A stretch of DNA of 7,640 nucleotides from the NCBI GenBank assembly GCA_002441265.1, contig DJVQ01000021.1:39930-47569 (forward strand), read 5' to 3'. How positions within the stretch are numbered: position 1 is the stretch's first letter; each line of letters starts with the position of its first letter. Source of the DNA: Syntrophaceae bacterium UBA6252 (lineage in GTDB: Bacteria; Desulfobacterota; Syntrophia; Syntrophales; UBA6807). The position numbers and the translations under genes are program-made. Below are positions 1-7,640 of this stretch, piece after piece. The notes below the pieces were generated by a model. That model saw only the letters and a program-made list of their open reading frames with translations. It was not told the DNA's origin and did no database searches.

Positions 1-1839
1 GTCATCGCCCACAACAAGACCCTGGCGGCCCAGCTGTACAACGAGTTCAAGATGCTGTTCCCGGAGAACGCCGTCGAGTATTTCGTGAGCTATTACGACT
101 ACTACCAGCCGGAGGCCTATCTCCCGACCACGGACACCTACATCGAAAAGGATTCCTCCATCAACGACGACATCGACAAGCTCCGCCATTCGGCCACCCG
201 TTCCCTTTTCGAGCGGCGGGACGTGATCATCGTCGCGAGCGTGTCGTGCATCTACGGCATCGGGTCCCCCGAGGACTATTCGACCCTCACCGTGTCCCTC
301 GAGGAGGGGACCGTCCGGGACAGGAACGAACTCCTCCTCGAACTCGTCCGGATTCAGTACGACCGGAACGACATCGATTTCCACCGGGGGACCTTCCGGG
401 TCCGGGGAGACCTGGTCGAAATCTTTCCTCCTTACGAGGACGAGCGGGTGATCCGGGTGGAGTTTTTCGGGGACACCATCGACCGGCTGTCCGTCATCGA
501 TCCCCTTCGCGGGAAAAAAGTCCGCGATCTCAAGCGGATCACCGTTTATCCGGGGAGCCACTACGTGACGACGGAAGAGAACATGAAACGGGCGGTCCGG
601 GACATCGAAAAGGAGATGGAGGAGCGCCTGGCGGAGCTGGAGCGGCAGGGAAAGCTTCTCGAGGCCCAGCGCCTGGAGCAGCGCACCCGCTTCGACCTGG
701 AGATGCTCCGGGAAATGGGATACTGCCAGGGGATCGAGAACTATTCCCGGCACATCACCGGCCGGAAAGCGGGGGAGCCCCCGCCGACCCTCATGGACTA
801 CCTCCCGGACGACACCCTTCTTTTCATCGACGAGAGCCATGCCACCCTCCCCCAGCTCGGGGGGATGTACCGGGGGGACCGGTCCCGGAAGGAGACCCTT
901 GTGGCCTATGGTTTCCGGCTTCCTTCCGCCCTGGACAACCGGCCCCTCACCTTCGAGGAATTCCAGAAATACCCCTTTCAGACGGTCTACGTGTCCGCCA
1001 CGCCGGCGTCGTACGAACTCGAGCGGGCCGGCGCCCGGGTGGTGGAACAGATCATCCGGCCCACCGGTCTCATGGATCCCGAGGTCGTCGTGAAACCGGC
1101 ACGCAACCAGGTGGACGACCTGGCCGGGGAAATCCGGGAGCGGGTGGAACGGGGGGAACGGGTCCTCGTGACGACGCTGACGAAGCGGATGGCGGAAAAC
1201 CTCACCTCCTACTACCTCGACCTGGGGATCCGGGTCCGGTATCTCCATTCGGACATCGAGACCCTGGAACGGGTGAACATCATCAGCGCCCTCAGAAAGG
1301 GGGAATTCGACGTCCTCGTCGGCGTGAACCTTCTCCGGGAGGGCCTCGATATCCCGGAGGTCTCCCTGGTGGCCATCCTCGACGCCGACAAGGAGGGATT
1401 CCTCCGTTCCGAAAGGTCCCTGATCCAGACGAGCGGACGCGCGGCGAGGAACGTGAACGGCCGGGTGATCCTTTACGCGGACAGGACGACCCGGTCCATC
1501 GAGGCCTGCGTGAAGGAGACCGACCGCCGCCGGACCCTCCAGGATGCGTACAACCGGAAGCACGGGATCACCCCTGAAACGGTCCGGAAGTCCCTGGACA
1601 ACATCTTTGCCTCCATTTACGAATCCGACTACGTCACCGTTTCCGCGGCGGCTGAGGAACGGGCGCCGTTCCGGTCGATCCGGGAGATCGGGGAAACGGT
1701 CAGGAAACTGAACAGGGAAATGAGGGAAGCGGCGAAAAACCTCGAATTCGAGAGGGCCTCCGTCCTTAGGGACCGGATCCGCGAACTCTCGAAACTCGAA
1801 ATGGAATGGCGGTCATGGAATCCCGGGGAAGCCTCCTAG
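1..1839 (+). CDS. uvrB: UvrABC system protein B (excision repair helicase), 5'-truncated by window edge
   Basis: UvrB receives damaged DNA from UvrA, verifies the lesion by strand insertion and ATP-driven unwinding, and recruits UvrC; it is cytoplasmic. The reading frame is open from base 1 (VIAHNKTLAAQLY), aligning with E. coli UvrB from about residue 62, so roughly 61 residues including the Walker A loop lie outside the window. The 612 residues present would give a normal length of about 673. Visible landmarks (window residue numbers): the beta-hairpin tyrosines in SYYDYYQPEAY (30-40), the helicase motif II DESH (277-280), VSATP near 331, the HSDIETLERV and GVNLLREGLDIPEV motifs, and motif VI GRAARN (479-484). 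The C-terminal UVR helical hairpin, about 561-604, contacts UvrC. The stop lies inside uvrC, so the two are one transcription unit. No defects seen. Family assignment is by recognised motifs. Confidence 0.98.
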   Translation, partial: VIAHNKTLAAQLYNEFKMLFPENAVEYFVSYYDYYQPEAYLPTTDTYIEKDSSINDDIDKLRHSATRSLFERRDVIIVASVSCIYGIGSPEDYSTLTVSLEEGTVRDRNELLLELVRIQYDRNDIDFHRGTFRVRGDLVEIFPPYEDERVIRVEFFGDTIDRLSVIDPLRGKKVRDLKRITVYPGSHYVTTEENMKRAVRDIEKEMEERLAELERQGKLLEAQRLEQRTRFDLEMLREMGYCQGIENYSRHITGRKAGEPPPTLMDYLPDDTLLFIDESHATLPQLGGMYRGDRSRKETLVAYGFRLPSALDNRPLTFEEFQKYPFQTVYVSATPASYELERAGARVVEQIIRPTGLMDPEVVVKPARNQVDDLAGEIRERVERGERVLVTTLTKRMAENLTSYYLDLGIRVRYLHSDIETLERVNIISALRKGEFDVLVGVNLLREGLDIPEVSLVAILDADKEGFLRSERSLIQTSGRAARNVNGRVILYADRTTRSIEACVKETDRRRTLQDAYNRKHGITPETVRKSLDNIFASIYESDYVTVSAAAEERAPFRSIREIGETVRKLNREMREAAKNLEFERASVLRDRIRELSKLEMEWRSWNPGEAS

Positions 1840-3692
1840 AAAACGATCTGGAAAACGCGCCGGCAAAGCCGGGCGTCTATCTCATGCGGGATTCCGAGGA
1901 CCGGGTCCTCTACGTGGGGAAAGCGGTCAACCTCCGCTCGCGGATCCGGGCCTATTTCGGAAGGACCGACGGGAGGGCCATGATCCCCTTCCTGGTCCGG
2001 AGGGTGGACCGGCTGGCGTTCATCGTCACGGAGACGGAGAAGGAGGCCCTGATCCTCGAGAACACCCTCATCAAGAAGTACAGGCCCCGGTACAACGTGA
2101 CGCTCCGGGACGACAAGAATTACTTCAGCATCCGCGTCGACCCCCGGGAGAACTTTCCCCGTCTTCAGCTGGTCCGGAAGGTCCGGAGGGACCGGGCGCG
2201 GTACTTCGGGCCCTATGCGTCGAGCGCCGCCGTCCGGGAAACCCTGCGGGTCCTTCAGCCCGTTTTCCCCCTTCGGACCTGCGGCGACCTGGAACTTCGG
2301 ACCAGAACCCGTCCGTGCATCGAATACGAAATGAAACGCTGTCTCGGCCCCTGCTGCGGCCTCGTGGAAGGGGACGCCTACCGGCAGGTCGTCCGGGAGG
2401 CGGTTTCCTTTCTCGAGGGGAGGGGGACGCGGCTGCTCTCCGACCTCAAGGCGAGGATGGCCGCCCTGTCCCGGGAGATGCGTTTCGAGGAGGCCGCCCG
2501 GGTCCGGGACCGGATCGCCGCCCTGGTCGAGACGCTGGAAAAGCAGCGGGCGGTCTCCCCCGTCCGGAAGGACCGGGACGTCTTCGGCCTCTTCCGGTCG
2601 GGCGACCGCATCCAGTGCACGCTCCTTTACATCCGGCAGGGAAAGATCCAGGGCCAGAAGCCCTTCCCCCTGCTGAAAAGCCGGGCTTCCTCCGAAGAGG
2701 TGCTCTCCGCCGTCGTGAAACAGTACTATGACAGGGACGTCTTTCTCCCCGGCGAGATTCTCCTGCCGGCGAGGATCGAGGACCGGGCGGCCGTGGAAGC
2801 GTGGCTCAGGGAAAAGAAGGAAGGGGCCGTCCGGGTCCTTCAGCCCCGGAGCGGAGACGGCGCCGCCCTTCTGAAGATGGCCCTCGGGAACGCGGAAACC
2901 CTGTTCGACGCCGGCCGGAAGGGGGAGACGGACCGCGAGGAGGTCCTTTCCCTTCTGAAGGAAAAGCTCCGCCTGAAGAATCTTCCGCGCCGGATCGAGT
3001 GCTACGACATTTCGAACGTGGGTGGGGAGTTTTCCGTGGGCTCCAGGGTGGCGTTCCGGGACGGCCTTCCCGATCCGGGCGGATACCGGCATTACCGGAT
3101 CCGGGCGGCGGAAGGACCCGACGACTGCGCCATGATGGGCGAGGTCCTCCGGAGACGGTTCTCCGGTCCCGAAGAGCCGCCGGACCTCCTGATCGTCGAC
3201 GGCGGAAAGGGCCAGCTCAACGCCGCCCTGTCGGTTCTTTCCGATCTCGCCGTCTCCGGCGTGGACGCGCTGGGCCTGGCCAAGGAGAGAAGGGAGGAGG
3301 AACGCCCGGAGGAAGACGGGAAGGCCGCGGGAAGGGTGTCCCGCGGGGAGGACAGGGTGTATCTCCCGGGACGGAAAAATCCCCTGTACCTTTCCCGCCA
3401 TCCGGAACTCCTTCTTCTTTTGTCCCGTGTCCGTGACGAGGCCCACCGGTTTGCCGTTTCCCGCCACCGGAAGCTGAGGGAGCGGAAGGCTTTCGATTCC
3501 CCCCTGGAATCCGTTCCCGGGATCGGCCCGGCGGGAAGAAGGAAACTCCTCGCCCGTTTCGGAAGCCTGGAAGGGGTGAGGAACGCCGCGGTGGAGGAAC
3601 TCGCCGCCGCGGGGATCGGCCGGAAGCGGGCGGCCCTCCTCCGGGAATTCCTGGACGGGGCCGGAAAAGAGGGGGAAAGGACGGACGGGTGA
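1806..3692 (+). CDS. uvrC: UvrABC system protein C (dual-incision excinuclease)
   Basis: UvrC makes the 3' and 5' incisions around a lesion held by UvrB. The 628 residues show, in order: a GIY-YIG nuclease (about 19-97) with Y25, Y36, K39, R46, E85 and N97 at the catalytic positions; four cysteines C159, C171, C179, C183 with spacing 11-7-3, matching the [4Fe-4S] site reported for E. coli UvrC; a UVR hairpin (about 210-247) that binds UvrB; an RNase-H-like nuclease with D401 (CYDIS), D439/D440, D465 (VDGGKGQ) and H547 (RDEAHRF); and a C-terminal double helix-hairpin-helix (about 567-618). An acidic/basic insertion of about 20 residues near 497-520 precedes the YLPGRKNPLYL stretch. The start at 1806 overlaps uvrB by 34 bases; ATG at 1815 is an equally plausible alternative. 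Neither has a strong Shine-Dalgarno, consistent with translation coupled to uvrB. Confidence 0.98.
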   Translation: MAVMESRGSLLENDLENAPAKPGVYLMRDSEDRVLYVGKAVNLRSRIRAYFGRTDGRAMIPFLVRRVDRLAFIVTETEKEALILENTLIKKYRPRYNVTLRDDKNYFSIRVDPRENFPRLQLVRKVRRDRARYFGPYASSAAVRETLRVLQPVFPLRTCGDLELRTRTRPCIEYEMKRCLGPCCGLVEGDAYRQVVREAVSFLEGRGTRLLSDLKARMAALSREMRFEEAARVRDRIAALVETLEKQRAVSPVRKDRDVFGLFRSGDRIQCTLLYIRQGKIQGQKPFPLLKSRASSEEVLSAVVKQYYDRDVFLPGEILLPARIEDRAAVEAWLREKKEGAVRVLQPRSGDGAALLKMALGNAETLFDAGRKGETDREEVLSLLKEKLRLKNLPRRIECYDISNVGGEFSVGSRVAFRDGLPDPGGYRHYRIRAAEGPDDCAMMGEVLRRRFSGPEEPPDLLIVDGGKGQLNAALSVLSDLAVSGVDALGLAKERREEERPEEDGKAAGRVSRGEDRVYLPGRKNPLYLSRHPELLLLLSRVRDEAHRFAVSRHRKLRERKAFDSPLESVPGIGPAGRRKLLARFGSLEGVRNAAVEELAAAGIGRKRAALLREFLDGAGKEGERTDG

Positions 3693-3736
3693 TGCGGGCC
3701 GAAGCCCGTCAACCGGTCCGCCGCCGGCGGGTCCGC

Positions 3737-3766
3737 TTGACAGGGAAGCCGCTTTTTCATAACAAT
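3737..3766 (+). promoter_or_regulatory. Candidate sigma-70-type promoter abutting the caspase gene start
   Basis: A perfect TTGACA sits at 3737-3742. Downstream are two mediocre -10 candidates, CATAAC (3758-3763, spacer 15) and AACAAT (3761-3766, spacer 18). Either would start transcription at about 3770-3773, on the ATG at 3772, leaving no room for a ribosome binding site. No good Shine-Dalgarno precedes the ATG. The 79-base gap after uvrC and the lack of a convincing terminator mean read-through from uvrBC is also possible. The match may be chance. Confidence 0.4.
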
Positions 3767-3771
3767 GAAGC

Positions 3772-5950
<2,179 letters not shown>

Positions 5951-5961
<11 letters not shown>

Positions 5962-5984
5962 ACGCCCCGTCCGGTCCCGCTTTT
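5951..5984 (+). terminator. Weak rho-independent terminator candidate at the end of the caspase gene
   Basis: GGGATC (5951-5956) can pair with GGTCCC (5973-5978), six pairs including one G-U; G5958-C5971 adds a seventh after a C/C mismatch. The loop is about 12 bases, and gcTTTT follows. The stem includes the last codons of the gene and lies in the 26-base gap between convergent genes. The long loop and short T tract make it weak. On the other strand the stem has no T run. Confidence 0.35.
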
Positions 5985-5987
5985 CCT

Positions 5988-7211
5988 TCAATACCGGTAG
6001 ATCTTCCACAGGCCGCTTGCGCTCCTCGCGAAAACGACGTCGCGGGTGGAGATGAGGGGCTTCCCGCCGCAGGTCCGCTCTCTCCGGAGCCGGTAACGGA
6101 CCCGGTTGTTTTCCATGGAGAGAAATTCCATGTTCTTCATTTCCGTGGCGGCCCGCGGGAGATCGTATCCGAGGGACTTGAGCATTTCCCCGCAAAGCAC
6201 CCGGGTGTCCTCGTGAAAACAATCCAGGGCCGCGGCGAGATCGCCGCAGGCGAGGGCGGATTTCATGCCGTTCCAGGTTTTCCGGACGATTCCGTCGATT
6301 TCCTCTTTTTCCACCGCCAGGAGGTACAGGGTGTCATGAAAGGAAAGCCCCGCCTTCAACACCTCGATGGAAAAGGAATGGAGACCCGCCCCGGCGATCC
6401 GGAGCCGGAACCTGCCGGGACGGCTTTCCAGGATGTCCATTTCGCCCGGACCCTCGTGGCTCAGGGTGGCGGCGTCGAAGGAAAAGGGGGCCTCGACGGA
6501 TAGGGTGGTCTCGAAGGGCGGGATGCCCGATTCCACCGTGGCCACGAGGGCGATCCCCCCGCCCGGGGGGGAGGCGCGGACGGTGCATGCGTCGGAAACC
6601 GTCCGGCCGCCGCTCTCCGTGGCGACGGCGGTCAGGGTGTTGGCGCCCTCCCTCAGGGGAATTCCGGAGACGGCGAACCGGTCCCCCCGCACCAGGGCGG
6701 GGATACCGTTCACGGACACCCCGAAGGGCGGGGCCATTCCGGAGACCCTCCCGCTGACCGCCGTCCGGTCCGTCGTCAGGACGGCGCCGCCGGGAGGCTC
6801 CAGAATTTCGACGGTGCCCCGGTCCCTTCCGGCAACGGAGGGAACGAGGCGGCTTCCGGGATAGCTGTAGAACTTCACCATGAGGGTGTTTCGGGACGCC
6901 AGCGGCACCGTCGCTTCCAGGTCCGGGCGCGTCTTCAGGAAATCGGCGATCCCGAAGATCTTCGCGCCGTTCAGGAAGACTTCGGCCGCGGCCACCCTGG
7001 AAAGCCTGCACCCCGCGCCGTTGCGGATGCTGAGGAGGCCTTTGCCGGGTGCGGCGGCGAATTGCCGGGTGTGGACGTCCGGATAGATCCAGCGGCCGCA
7101 GACGAATGTTTCGGGGCCGTAAAGACAGGGGCCGGGCGCTTTCGAGGCTCCCGCCGGCACGGCGGGGCAGGAAAGCAGAAAAAAAGCGAAAAAGCAAAGC
7201 CATCGCTTCAT
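5988..7211 (-). CDS. Exported beta-sandwich/Ig-like protein with C-terminal NTF2-like domain, function unknown
   Basis: A 407-residue protein with an N-terminal export signal (MKRWLCFFAFFLLSC...). Cleavage by signal peptidase I after VPAGA (about residue 22) is plausible. LLSC ending at C15 is an imperfect lipobox, so it could instead be a lipoprotein. Residues about 34-127 look like a beta-sandwich module seen in secreted proteins (LLSIRNG, AEVFLNGAKIFG, NTLMVKFYSYPGS). About 131-213 resembles a glucodextranase-type Ig-like repeat (VEILEPPGGAVL, VSVNGIPALV, PLREGANTLTAVAT). About 218-300 is another beta-rich, PKD/Ig-like stretch. Residues 302-407 (TWNGMKSALACGDLAAALDC, RYRLRRE, GLWKIYRY) look like a SnoaL/NTF2-like fold, often a ligand-binding or assembly domain. 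Ten cysteines hint at disulfides. It converges on the caspase gene 26 bases away and has its own promoter candidate and strong ribosome binding site. I cannot name a function; a scaffold or adhesin-like role is a guess. Confidence 0.88.
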   Translation of the reverse strand: MKRWLCFFAFFLLSCPAVPAGASKAPGPCLYGPETFVCGRWIYPDVHTRQFAAAPGKGLLSIRNGAGCRLSRVAAAEVFLNGAKIFGIADFLKTRPDLEATVPLASRNTLMVKFYSYPGSRLVPSVAGRDRGTVEILEPPGGAVLTTDRTAVSGRVSGMAPPFGVSVNGIPALVRGDRFAVSGIPLREGANTLTAVATESGGRTVSDACTVRASPPGGGIALVATVESGIPPFETTLSVEAPFSFDAATLSHEGPGEMDILESRPGRFRLRIAGAGLHSFSIEVLKAGLSFHDTLYLLAVEKEEIDGIVRKTWNGMKSALACGDLAAALDCFHEDTRVLCGEMLKSLGYDLPRAATEMKNMEFLSMENNRVRYRLRRERTCGGKPLISTRDVVFARSASGLWKIYRY

Positions 7212-7220
7212 GGGACCTCT

Positions 7221-7226
7221 CCTCCT
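7221..7226 (-). promoter_or_regulatory. Strong ribosome binding site of the - strand exported protein
   Basis: On the - strand a perfect AGGAGG lies nine bases before the ATG at 7211, within a purine-rich GAGGAGGAGAGG tract. It decides the start at 7211 and contrasts with the absence of a good site before the caspase gene. Confidence 0.8.
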
Positions 7227-7232
7227 CGGTAA

Positions 7233-7320
7233 CCCGGCGGTATCGGTCGCCGGGCCGGATTCCCCGGAAGGCGTTCCGGCGGAAAACAGCCGGACGGAAC
7301 GCGCGCGAACCGGGACGGTT
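7233..7320 (-). promoter_or_regulatory. Leader of the - strand gene with three short potential hairpins
   Basis: Three inverted repeats lie in tandem: CCCGGCG (7233-7239) with CGCCGGG (7248-7254), loop 8; CCGGAA (7264-7269) with TTCCGG (7274-7279), loop GGCG; AACCG (7308-7312) with CGGTT (7316-7320), loop 3. The first ends six bases from the AGGAGG and could influence access to it. In GC-rich DNA short stems like these also arise by chance; no known riboswitch was recognised. Confidence 0.3.
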
Positions 7321-7350
7321 TCCTGTAGAGCAAGAGAGATGCCAGGTCGT

Positions 7351-7379
7351 ATCTTATTGATATAGCTTATCTAGTACAA
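7351..7379 (-). promoter_or_regulatory. Candidate leftward sigma-70-type promoter for the - strand gene
   Basis: Read on the - strand: TTGTAC (7374-7379), 17-base spacer, TAAGAT (7351-7356), four of six matches in each box. It sits in an AT-rich island (about 7351-7380) that stands out from the GC-rich surroundings. It would give a leader of about 130 bases before the ATG at 7211. Confidence 0.4.
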
Positions 7380-7466
7380 GGTTCCCGTTCCGGACCGGAG
7401 GGAGTTGGCGGATTTGCGTTGGCATGGGTTGGCAATCGACGGCACCCCGGCGTCCGGGAAGAAACG

Positions 7467-7496
7467 TTGACGGCGGCGGTTTTTTTTCTGTATGAT
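7467..7496 (+). promoter_or_regulatory. Rightward sigma-70-type promoter
   Basis: TTGACG (7467-7472), spacer of 18 bases, TATGAT (7491-7496): five of six consensus matches in each box. The spacer contains a run of eight T (7480-7487). Predicted start of transcription is about 7503. No open reading frame of note follows within the window, so the target lies to the right of 7640 or the product is non-coding RNA. Confidence 0.55.
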
Positions 7497-7499
7497 AAG

Positions 7500-7513
7500 T
7501 TGATACGGATCAC
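7500..7513 (+). promoter_or_regulatory. Fnr/Crp-family-like operator at the rightward promoter's start site
   Basis: TTGAT-ACGG-ATCAC matches the Fnr consensus TTGAT-N4-ATCAA at nine of ten fixed positions. It overlaps the predicted transcription start of the rightward promoter, a placement usual for repression. A further TGAT (7517-7520) forms a second inverted pair with ATCA (7509-7512), again with four bases between. The second pair overlaps the first arm of the repeat, so chance or repeat structure could explain part of the pattern. Confidence 0.35.
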
Positions 7514-7516
7514 AAT

Positions 7517-7587
7517 TGATGAACGCGTAAAAAAATCAAAAAAACGCTTTTTACGAAGCCGTCAGAAGTGACGAACTCGTAAGGAGT
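7517..7587. repeat. Three-armed palindromic repeat (REP/MITE-like intergenic element)
   Basis: Three related 18-base arms: A 7517-7534 TGATGAACGCGTAAAAAA; B 7547-7564, inverted (reads TGACGGCTTCGTAAAAAG on the - strand); C 7569-7586 TGACGAACTCGTAAGGAG. B pairs with A (eight pairs CGTAAAAA/TTTTTACG plus five outer pairs, 4x4 internal loop) or with C (about 11 pairs including three G-U, a 3x3 internal loop, then CGTCA/TGACG closing a GAAG loop), but not both. I associate CGTAAAAA-core intergenic repeats with Desulfobacterota genomes; that is from memory and untested here. The element may continue past 7587 towards the window edge. Confidence 0.6.
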
Positions 7588-7640
7588 CTTAACAACACTT
7601 CTTCGAGTGCAAAGGAAAAAGATCCAGAGGCAAGGCGCCC

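Larger units (their letters stand above)
7212..7640. other. Intergenic region without recognisable gene
   Basis: No convincing open reading frame on either strand. From left to right it holds the leader of the - strand gene, an AT-rich leftward promoter candidate, three TTGGC copies (7405, 7419, 7429), the rightward promoter, the Fnr-like box and the three-armed repeat. From 7588 to 7640 I see only a weak CACTT/GAGTG hairpin (7596-7609) and an A-rich tract, with nothing identifiable. Base composition shifts towards AT after about 7480. Confidence 0.7.

Noticed and set aside
246..1577. 443-codon + strand frame inside uvrB
   Set aside because: Out-of-frame shadow of uvrB with biased composition and no recognisable motif.
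3694..3730. Terminator after uvrC (CGGGC-CGAA-GCCCG stem and CCGCCGGCGG palindrome)
   Set aside because: The stem is only five to six pairs and no T run follows; the palindrome has no loop. Too weak to call in GC-rich DNA.
7418..7435. Sigma-54 promoter (TGGCA...TTGGCA)
   Set aside because: The GG-to-GC spacing is one base short of the strict -24/-12 arrangement.
5962..7640. Diversity-generating retroelement cassette downstream of the FGE-like domain
   Set aside because: I found no near-repeat of the caspase gene's 3' end and no reverse transcriptase; the next gene is a convergent exported protein. Kept only as a genome-wide question.
7497..7640. Small coding gene after the rightward promoter
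   Set aside because: The ATG at 7519 runs into a stop after three codons, and no other start with a ribosome binding site and open frame is visible before the window ends.

Overview
This is a GC-rich bacterial window with four protein-coding genes and one longer intergenic region at the right edge. Gene style (a [4Fe-4S]-type UvrC with an FLPGRKNP-like stretch, secreted caspase/PEGA/FGE modules, secreted beta-sandwich proteins) and the AT-richer repeat with a CGTAAAAA core at the right end suggest a Gram-negative of the Desulfobacterota (former Deltaproteobacteria) type. That assignment is inference: there is no rRNA or marker phylogeny here.

Left half (1-3692, + strand): uvrB, entering from the left edge without its first ~61 codons, overlaps uvrC by 34 bases. 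These are the damage-verification helicase and the dual-incision nuclease of nucleotide excision repair. UvrC looks intact (GIY-YIG nuclease, four-Cys cluster site, UVR helper, RNase-H-like nuclease, helix-hairpin-helix).

Middle (3693-5961, + strand): after a 79-base gap with a TTGACA box pressed against the start codon comes a 729-residue secreted multidomain protein: signal peptide, caspase-like peptidase (His118/Cys177), EF-hand-type loop, two PEGA domains, and a C-terminal FGE/C-type-lectin-like domain without the FGE catalytic cysteines. It reads as a periplasmic or surface protease carrying sugar- or protein-binding modules. It is the most interesting gene here.

Right (5988-7211, - strand): a convergent gene, separated by only 26 bases, encodes a secreted or lipid-anchored protein with beta-sandwich/Ig-like modules and a C-terminal NTF2-like domain. 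It has an excellent Shine-Dalgarno site and a long leader with possible hairpins. Shared export and adjacency are the only reasons to link it to the caspase gene.

Right edge (7212-7640): no gene. It holds a leftward promoter candidate for the - strand gene, a better rightward sigma-70-like promoter (TTGACG-N18-TATGAT), a 9/10 match to an Fnr-type box at its transcription start, and directly downstream a three-armed repeat in which the middle arm can pair with either neighbour. The transcript or gene served by this promoter lies beyond the window, or it is a non-coding RNA or dispersed repeat.
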